Source of the DNA: Chloroflexota bacterium | GTDB taxonomy: Bacteria; Chloroflexota; Limnocylindria; QHBO01 | Assembly (NCBI GenBank): GCA_003243965.1 | Contig: QHBO01000036.1 | Location: 1 to 64,000, forward strand | Reading direction: 5' to 3' | DNA length: 64,000 bases | Part shown: positions 58,601-64,000 of the stretch, piece after piece | How positions within the stretch are numbered: the first letter of the stretch is position 1 | How the letters are laid out: each line of letters begins with the position of its first letter | The notes under the pieces: model-generated | The model's database searches: none | The model's input: the letters and a program-made list of their open reading frames with translations, nothing else | What the model was told of the DNA's origin: nothing | Position numbers and translations under genes: made by a program

Positions 58601-61426
58601 ATGCACTCGCTGCCCATGCGAGCGGCGCGCCGTGCCCGTCGCCGCACCCTGGTCGCCTTCGCGATGCTTCCGCTGCTCACCGCCCTGCTGCTCACCGGCC
58701 AGGGCCGGCCCGTGCAGGCGGCGGCGCCGCCGGGCGGGACGATCGGCCCCGCCACCCCCAGCGTCACCTGGCAGGGCCAGACCTACACGGCGGGCCACAC
58801 GGTGGCCGATCCAGCCGCCTGCCCGCCCGCCACGGACCCGGCGAACACGCTCTGCGACCACTTCCTTCTGAACGTCAACGTGCCGACCACCTACTGGAAC
58901 ACGAATACCGGCGGGGCGGAGATCAGCATCAACTGGGGATCCTCCCAGGATGACTTCGACCTGTACGTCTACGACGCCAGCGGCACACAGGTCGCCTCCT
59001 CGGCTTCGGGCGGGACGACCTCGGAGCGGGTGTTCGTGCAGAGCGCCTCGGGACAGTACGAGGTCCGCGTGGTGCCCTTCCTGATCGCCAGCGTGCCGGG
59101 CTCCGGCTACAGCGGCACCGCCGGCTTCGTCAGCCGCGCGGGCGGCCCGGCGCCCAATCCGACACGCGCCAGCGGCGGGCTGGTCTTTGCCCCGGCCACG
59201 GTGATCGACGCCCAGCGCACCGAGGGCGAGCCGATCAACCACATCGACCGCAACGGCAACTACTGGGAGTCGGGTCCGTGGGGCACCAGCACCCAGAACT
59301 CCTTCATTCACCGCTCGACGGACGGCGGAAACCAGTTCAACATCGTCAGTCCGGTGGGCGTGCGACCGAACACGCCTCCCGGCGGTGGCGACACCGATAT
59401 CACCACCGATGACCAGCTCAACGCCTACTTCGTGGATCTCGAGGGCCTGGTCAACCTCGGCGCCGCGGTGAGCAACGACAGCGGCAACAGCTGGCGGACG
59501 AACCCGTTCAGCGTTGCGCATGCGCTCGACGATCGCCAATGGTTCGCCGCCGACAACGGCACGACATCGGCCGCCGTCGACAACACGATCTTCCTGGCCT
59601 TCCGCCAGGTCGCGCTGGGCTCCTACATCTACTCGACGCCCGGGTCGACAGGCCCGACCGATCCGATCGGGGGCCTGGTCTACAGCAACTCGTCGAGCAA
59701 CCCGGTGGGTCCGATTTCGACCGGGGCGCCCTGCGGCCAGCTGCGCTTCGATCCGGTGAAGCGCAACCTCTACTACCCCTGCGCCGCGGGTGACCATGTC
59801 GAGCTCACCATCGGCCACGTGAACCCCGGTCAGCGGACCGGCATCACCTTCCGGACCGTCGCCGGTCCCACCTCTCCTGGCGGGGCGGTGGGTGACATCT
59901 TCCCCAGCGTGTCCGCCGACCGCGCGGGAAACATCTACCTGGTCTGGATCGACGAGACGAACCACAACGTCTACTACGCGTACTCCACCAACCAGGGCAC
60001 GACCTGGTCCGCGGTGGTCCAGGTCAATGGCAACGATGCAAACTCGAACGTCTTCCCGTGGGCGGTGGCCGGCAACGCCGGAACGCTGGCGGTGGCCTGG
60101 TACGGAACCAGCTCGAGGCTGGACAGCGACAACATGCCCTCGTGGTACAACAACCGGCCGGCAGCGACGGCCTACAAGTGGTTCGGCTACGTCTCGCTGA
60201 TCCGGGGCGCGGCCAGCCCTCGCCCAAGCCTGGTCCAGACGCGCTTCACCGAGAAGCCGATGCACTACGGCCAGATCTGCAACGGCGGCCTCGGCTGCAC
60301 GACTTCGAGCGGTGACCGCACCATGGCGGATTACTTCGCGGTCGCGTTCGATCGTGCCGGGGCGATGCGCATCGTCTACAACGACACGACCAGCCAGCAC
60401 CACGGAGCGCACCTGTTCGAGGCACGGCAGATCGCGGGGCCCGGTGGCTTCGGATCGTCGGTCAGCACCCCGGCTCCGGGGAACCCGATGCCCGATCCCA
60501 CGGGGGACGCGCGCTCGCCGCACTACGCGCCGACCGGCGCCGGGCCGAACCTCCCGCAGCTCGATTTCACCGGGCTGCGGCTCAGCCAGCCCAATCGGTC
60601 CACCCTGCGCGTCGAGATGGCGCTGAGCAGCCTCGCGAGCCTGGCGCCGCCTCCGGGCAAGACGAACGCCCTGTGGCTCACGCGCTTTCAGGCGCTCTCG
60701 ATCGGTGACGGTGGAGAGGAGGCGTATCGGATCTTCTACGTGGGCGCGGAGAGTGCCGGTGGCGCGCGGCCGCCCACGTTCTTCGCGGGGAGTGGCGCAT
60801 CTGCCCAGGGAGCCGTCCCGGGTAACGGATGCACCACCAACACCCCGGAGAACTGCAAGGTGGTGCAGTATCCCAAGGAGAACACCGCGACCGGCGCCAT
60901 CGTTGGGAACCGGATCATCATCGACGTGGCGATCCAGGGCGGCTTTGGGCCGAATCGGCCGATCCTCGGCGGCAAGCTGTTCAGCGTGACGGCGCTCAGC
61001 GCCGGCAGGAACGCGGACGTGGACCTGTTCGCCGACGTGGACGCGACCCGCGCGTTCGACTACCTCCTCGGAGGTGGCGGCGGGACGCCGCCGCCGGGTG
61101 GTGACTGCGACGTCGAGGGCGGCGGCCACGGCGAGGGCAAGGGAGGCGACGATGCCGCTCTGGCACTCAACGTCCCGGTCTCGCTGCTGGGCAAGGTGGC
61201 GTACACCGACAGCGGTCAGGCGGACTTCCGCTCCACCCGCGTCACCAAGGAGAGTTGTGACGATCGTCGGGAGCATGCCACCATCGAGGGCGAGGGCATC
61301 GACCGCGGACAGCGGGTCTCCTTCCTGCTGAACGTCAGCCGTGCCGGCGCCTTCACCATCGCGCTCAGCAATGGCTACACGCATTCGGGGACGCTCTCCA
61401 CGGGCAGCTTCCGAATCGGGCCATAG
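58601..61426 (+). CDS. Large secreted protein with Asp-box (BNR) repeats
   Basis: The ATG at 58601 has GGAGGG 8 nt upstream. Residues 1-42 are a signal peptide (arginine-rich start, LLTALLLTGQG, cleavage near VQAAA). Residues about 85-180 resemble a pre-peptidase/adhesion beta-sandwich (DDFDLYVYDASGTQVASS). A beta-propeller-like part holds three Asp-box repeats: STDGGNQF, SNDSGNSW and STNQGTTW. The C-terminal third has further beta-rich domains and a glycine-rich linker. It may be an exo-sialidase-like or binding protein; no catalytic set was identified. Length is 941. Confidence 0.82.
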   Translation: MHSLPMRAARRARRRTLVAFAMLPLLTALLLTGQGRPVQAAAPPGGTIGPATPSVTWQGQTYTAGHTVADPAACPPATDPANTLCDHFLLNVNVPTTYWNTNTGGAEISINWGSSQDDFDLYVYDASGTQVASSASGGTTSERVFVQSASGQYEVRVVPFLIASVPGSGYSGTAGFVSRAGGPAPNPTRASGGLVFAPATVIDAQRTEGEPINHIDRNGNYWESGPWGTSTQNSFIHRSTDGGNQFNIVSPVGVRPNTPPGGGDTDITTDDQLNAYFVDLEGLVNLGAAVSNDSGNSWRTNPFSVAHALDDRQWFAADNGTTSAAVDNTIFLAFRQVALGSYIYSTPGSTGPTDPIGGLVYSNSSSNPVGPISTGAPCGQLRFDPVKRNLYYPCAAGDHVELTIGHVNPGQRTGITFRTVAGPTSPGGAVGDIFPSVSADRAGNIYLVWIDETNHNVYYAYSTNQGTTWSAVVQVNGNDANSNVFPWAVAGNAGTLAVAWYGTSSRLDSDNMPSWYNNRPAATAYKWFGYVSLIRGAASPRPSLVQTRFTEKPMHYGQICNGGLGCTTSSGDRTMADYFAVAFDRAGAMRIVYNDTTSQHHGAHLFEARQIAGPGGFGSSVSTPAPGNPMPDPTGDARSPHYAPTGAGPNLPQLDFTGLRLSQPNRSTLRVEMALSSLASLAPPPGKTNALWLTRFQALSIGDGGEEAYRIFYVGAESAGGARPPTFFAGSGASAQGAVPGNGCTTNTPENCKVVQYPKENTATGAIVGNRIIIDVAIQGGFGPNRPILGGKLFSVTALSAGRNADVDLFADVDATRAFDYLLGGGGGTPPPGGDCDVEGGGHGEGKGGDDAALALNVPVSLLGKVAYTDSGQADFRSTRVTKESCDDRREHATIEGEGIDRGQRVSFLLNVSRAGAFTIALSNGYTHSGTLSTGSFRIGP

Positions 61427-61454
61427 CTCGCACCGGTCGGAGTCAGTCAAACGG

Positions 61455-61482
61455 GCGAGGGCGGCCGCGCGGCCGCCCTCGC
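61455..61482. terminator. Strong bidirectional hairpin terminator
   Basis: A perfect 28-bp palindrome: GCGAGGGCGGCC, a 4-nt loop GCGC, and GGCCGCCCTCGC. It sits between convergent genes (68-bp gap), with TTCTCG to the right and, read on the minus strand, GTTTGAC beyond the left arm. It is the strongest hairpin in the window. Confidence 0.75.
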
Positions 61483-61494
61483 TTCTCGCCCCCG

Positions 61495-61743
61495 TCAGTC
61501 GTGCGGCGCGCTCCGCAGCGGCCGGCGCCAGCGTTGGTGCGCGTCCGCCCTGTCCGCCGAGGCGCGCAGCCGCCCGGGCGCCTCGACGCTCACCTCCGCG
61601 CGCGGCACGTACAGGTCGATCGGCACGAGGCCCGGCGTGCGCACCAGCAGGTAGTCGGCAAACACGGCGTCGACCGTCCCGATCCGGCCGCGTCTCCCCT
61701 CAACGCGCCACCCCGGCGCGATCTCCTCGATGACTTCGCTCAC
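61495..61743 (-). CDS. Small barrel-like domain protein (PRC-barrel/DUF2171-like)
   Basis: A short soluble protein of 82 residues. The core GWRVEGRRGRIGTVDAVFAD and YLLVRTPGLVPIDLYVPRAE reads as a small beta barrel like PRC-barrel or DUF2171 domains. The C-terminus is Arg/Ala-rich. The GTG at 61743 has TACGGT exactly 6 nt upstream and no ribosome binding site; another GTG 10 codons earlier is possible. Function unknown. Confidence 0.62.
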   Translation of the reverse strand: MSEVIEEIAPGWRVEGRRGRIGTVDAVFADYLLVRTPGLVPIDLYVPRAEVSVEAPGRLRASADRADAHQRWRRPLRSAPHD

Positions 61744-61749
61744 CCGGTT

Positions 61750-61755
61750 ACCGTA
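61750..61755 (-). promoter_or_regulatory. Candidate leaderless -10 of the small barrel gene
   Basis: TACGGT on the minus strand, 6 nt before the GTG start. Confidence 0.33.
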
Positions 61756-61786
61756 GCGGATCAAAGCCGCCACCGATGCCCCCGGG

Positions 61787-63367
61787 TCAGCCGACGCTCA
61801 CCGAGATGGTGTGATACCCCGTCGCACCGCTGGGCGCTGGCGGTTGCACGGCTGCGGTCTGCACCACGCCCGTGCCATCGGTGGCGCGGACCCTGAGCGC
61901 GTGCCGTCCCGCCACTGCGTTCCAGGGGTAGAGCCATTGCACCCAGGTCGCTCGACCGATGGGGGTCGAGAGCCGCGCAGCGGCCCAGGGGGAATCGTCG
62001 ACCTGGACCTCGACCCCGGCGATGCCCCGCTCCGGCGCCCAGGCCACGCCTGCGACGGCCACCCGGCCGATCGGGAGCTGCACCCCGCCGCGCGGCGTGT
62101 CGATGCGCGACTGCGTCTTGATCGGTCCGTACTTCGCCCAGCCGAGCGGCACCCAGTAGGCGTCGAAGGCCTCCAGCGTGGTGAGCTCGATCTCGGTGAT
62201 CCACTTGGTGGCCGAGACGTAGCCGTACAGGCCCGGCACGATGAGTCGCGCCGGAAAGCCGTGGGCGGCGGGGAGCGGTGCACCATTCATGCGAACCGCC
62301 AACAGCGCCTCCTTCCCCTCATCGGTGAGCCACAGGGTGGGAAAGCCGCACGTCCAGCCGTCGAAGGCGCGTCCCACGACCTGGGAGGCGCCGCGCCGTA
62401 CACCGGCAAGGTCCAGTATCCGCTGCAGGCGGACGCCGCCCCACAGGGCGTTGCCGACAAGGTCGCCGCCCACCTCATTGCTGACGCAGGCGATCGTCAC
62501 GTACTGCTGCTGCATCGGCATCGCGAGCAGGTCGGCGTACGAGAGCGTCACCTCGCGGTCGACGAGCCCATGGATACGGAGCTTCCAGGTCCGGGCGTCC
62601 AACCGCGGGGTGAGAAGCTGGGTATCGATCCGGTAGAACCGGTCATTGGGCACCACGATCGGCGTGAGCCCCGCGACCTCGAGGCTGGTGCCCGGGGGAA
62701 GCGTCGGAGCGGCGACCGGCGGAAGCGCGGGCACTCCCGGCGGGGTTTCGAGACGCTGTCGATCGAGCAGCAAGCGGCCCACCACTCCCCCGCCGATCGC
62801 GGCGGCGCCGACGCCCAGCGATGTGCCCAGGAACCGGCGGCGGGACCAATCCGGCATCTCTGCGCGCGCGGCGGCGGGGGTCGCGATGGCGAGCAGCCGC
62901 TGAAGGGTGAGGATCGCCACCGCCACCGCCACCAAACATGTAAGCAGCGCGAGCAGCGGATCGACCAGCGGGTCGGGCAGGCTGACGAGGAAGGCGGCCA
63001 GGCCAATCGCCGCGTACCCGAAGCGCGCGAGGCCCTGGCGTCGGCGCGCGACGATCCCCAGCAATGCGGCGAGCCCGACGGCGATCAACGCCACCAGCAC
63101 GTTGAGGGCGAGCTTGTCGTTCGTCCCGAAGATGCCGACCACCAGCTGCTTGGCTCCCGGCGGCTGACGACCGATGACGAACGCACCGACCTCCACGACC
63201 AGAGAGGGGGCCCCCGCAACCAGGCCGGCAAGCAGCTCCGAGACGGCGAGAGCCGCCGCGCCGGCGACGGTCCCCGCGAGCGCAGCCGCGGACGCGGTCG
63301 CGGACGCGGTCGCAACAGGACGCACGGCGGCGCGTTCGGCGGGCGCGGTGTCGGTCGGAAGCTGCAT
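61787..63367 (-). CDS. Membrane-anchored sulfite-oxidase-type molybdoenzyme
   Basis: A molybdopterin-dependent oxidoreductase fused to a membrane domain. Residues about 25-160 contain four to five helices (AALAGTVAGAAALAVSELL, LALNVLVALIAVGLAALLG, FGYAAIGLAAFLVSLPDPL, LLTCLVAVAVAILTLQRL). A Tat-like SRRRFLGTSLGVGAAAIGG (175-193) precedes the catalytic domain, whose molybdenum ligand is Cys294 in TIACVSNEVGGD. A C-terminal dimerisation domain has GVEVQVDDSPW and VQWLYPWNA. The true substrate is unknown. An ATG 12 codons upstream is also possible. Length is 526. Confidence 0.86.
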   Translation of the reverse strand: MQLPTDTAPAERAAVRPVATASATASAAALAGTVAGAAALAVSELLAGLVAGAPSLVVEVGAFVIGRQPPGAKQLVVGIFGTNDKLALNVLVALIAVGLAALLGIVARRRQGLARFGYAAIGLAAFLVSLPDPLVDPLLALLTCLVAVAVAILTLQRLLAIATPAAARAEMPDWSRRRFLGTSLGVGAAAIGGGVVGRLLLDRQRLETPPGVPALPPVAAPTLPPGTSLEVAGLTPIVVPNDRFYRIDTQLLTPRLDARTWKLRIHGLVDREVTLSYADLLAMPMQQQYVTIACVSNEVGGDLVGNALWGGVRLQRILDLAGVRRGASQVVGRAFDGWTCGFPTLWLTDEGKEALLAVRMNGAPLPAAHGFPARLIVPGLYGYVSATKWITEIELTTLEAFDAYWVPLGWAKYGPIKTQSRIDTPRGGVQLPIGRVAVAGVAWAPERGIAGVEVQVDDSPWAAARLSTPIGRATWVQWLYPWNAVAGRHALRVRATDGTGVVQTAAVQPPAPSGATGYHTISVSVG

Positions 63368-63432
63368 CAGTATCTGTACGGCATCGGCTTCACCGCGTCC
63401 CATTCTCTCGGCGATCGTCGGTCGTTCACGCG

Positions 63433-63438
63433 TAAGGT
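63433..63438 (+). promoter_or_regulatory. Candidate -10 of the alpha/beta hydrolase gene
   Basis: TAAGGT on the plus strand is followed by 6 nt and the ATC at 63445, where the recognisable hydrolase frame begins. Spacing matches the other leaderless candidates. Confidence 0.38.
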
Positions 63439-63444
63439 GATGGC

Positions 63445-63978
63445 ATCGCGCAGCCTGTCGTCCACCTCGCGCATGGAGCCTCTGCGGGCGCCGAGAGTAT
63501 GCGCCCATGGGTCGTGGCGCTCGAGGCGCGCGGATTCCGATCGCGTGCCGTCTCGCTGCCGCGCACTGCGGCGACGCGTGCCGTGGCCGCGTATCGCGCC
63601 GCGGCGCCTCCGGCCCTCGACTCGGTCATCGGCGGCCATTCGTTCGGCGGCCGGGTCGCGTCGCTGCTGGCGGCCGAGGAGCCGTACCGCGGGCTCATCC
63701 TGCTCAGCTACCCGCTGCACCGCCCCGGGCATCCCGAGGGTTGGGAGGAGCGGACGGCGCATTGGCCTTCGATCTCGTGCCCCGTCCTGCTGCTCTGGGG
63801 CGAGTCCGATCCGTTTGCACGAGTCGCGCTCCTGCGCGCCGCCACCGACCGGCTCGCGGACGGCCGTCTGGTCCTGTACCCGCGAGTCGGGCACGGACTG
63901 CTCCCGGTGCGTGACCAGGCGGCGGAGCAGATCGCCCGATTCCTCGCAGGGCTCAACCCACGCTCGCCCTCGAGCTGA
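63445..63978 (+). CDS. Alpha/beta hydrolase (KANL3/TEX30-like dienelactone hydrolase fold)
   Basis: A small alpha/beta hydrolase. The family N-terminus VVHLAHGASAGAESMRPWV carries the oxyanion HGA motif; the nucleophile is in IGGHSFGGRVA, the acid in LLLWGESDPF and the histidine in RVGHGLLPV. No ATG, GTG or TTG precedes the HGA motif in frame: an in-frame TAA lies just upstream and the first suitable codon is ATC at 63445. The ATG at 63499 would lose the conserved start. The gene ends 22 bp before the window edge. Substrate unknown. Confidence 0.78.
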   Translation: MAQPVVHLAHGASAGAESMRPWVVALEARGFRSRAVSLPRTAATRAVAAYRAAAPPALDSVIGGHSFGGRVASLLAAEEPYRGLILLSYPLHRPGHPEGWEERTAHWPSISCPVLLLWGESDPFARVALLRAATDRLADGRLVLYPRVGHGLLPVRDQAAEQIARFLAGLNPRSPSS

Positions 63979-64000
63979 GCGAGGCACGAGACGCCAGACA

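Noticed and set aside
58583-61450. 955-codon open frame opposite the secreted protein
   Set aside because: Antisense shadow that also crosses the strong terminator palindrome.
63287-63310. 12-bp tandem repeat (two copies of CGCGGACGCGGT)
   Set aside because: Only two copies inside the molybdoenzyme gene, encoding a short Ala/Thr/Ser run; no sign of a mobile or regulatory element.

Overview
The window is one GC-rich bacterial chromosome segment, densely packed with genes on both strands. GTG starts are common and many neighbouring genes overlap by 4 bp (ATGA or GTGA). Informational genes (RecA, RuvABC, HflX, RNase Y, IF3, L35, L20, PheST, TyrS, ThrS) sit among soil-type catabolic genes. RNase Y, a second EF-G-like GTPase, an F420-type flavin-fold oxidoreductase, a class A penicillin-binding protein and many apparently leaderless promoters together suggest a Chloroflexota- or Actinobacteria-like lineage. 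I favour a Chloroflexota-like organism, but that is inference and could not be tested here. There is no rRNA, tRNA, CRISPR array, insertion sequence or integrase, and no stretch over 300 bases lacks a gene.

Layout. 1-850: three tiny genes on the minus strand, two sharing an unusual motif, below an inverted-repeat element. 960-8570 (minus): a 52-residue basic protein, recA, recX, an LLM-type oxidoreductase, rny, ymdB, miaA and hflX. 8637-11375: tgt and queA, for queuosine in tRNA, flanking an unknown plus-strand gene. 11458-14252: an AzgA-type purine permease, DUF2905 and ruvB. 14316-27395: a purine-degradation island with a MocA/PucB-like nucleotidyltransferase, adenosine deaminase, guanine deaminase, an N-acyl-D-amino-acid deacylase-like enzyme, three-subunit xanthine dehydrogenase, a coupled small membrane protein, DinB, a hydantoinase/allantoinase-like enzyme paired with a DUF3830 protein, then 5-hydroxyisourate hydrolase, OHCU decarboxylase and uricase. 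27441-35226: two very large FtsX-type permeases and two ABC ATPases, one with an AbrB-like tail. 35301-37171 (minus): yebC, ruvC, ruvA. 37424-40426: EF-G paralogue, acidic small protein, HAD hydrolase. 40471-44524: divergent tyrS and PBP1A. 44521-48144 (minus): cvpA, mpg, mutS2. 48240-53159 (minus): infC, rpmI, rplT, pheS, pheT. 53262-58409 (minus): paaABCD, a metallophosphoesterase remnant, thrS and a VOC protein. 58601-63978: a large secreted protein, a small barrel-like protein, a membrane-anchored sulfite-oxidase-type molybdoenzyme and an alpha/beta hydrolase running close to the right edge.

How the genes work together. The purine island plus the AzgA permease can import purines, deaminate adenosine and guanine, oxidise hypoxanthine and xanthine to urate, and convert urate through HIU and OHCU to allantoin. 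The hydantoinase is the candidate for opening allantoin. The MocA-like protein probably matures the molybdenum cofactor of the dehydrogenase.

The most interesting candidates are: a recurring leaderless promoter geometry (a TAnnnT hexamer 6-9 nt before the start codon), including two genes whose best apparent start codon is ATC; the DUF3830-hydantoinase pair and the XDH-coupled membrane protein inside the purine island; an ABC ATPase fused to an AbrB-like domain; and the paired tiny proteins at the left edge.
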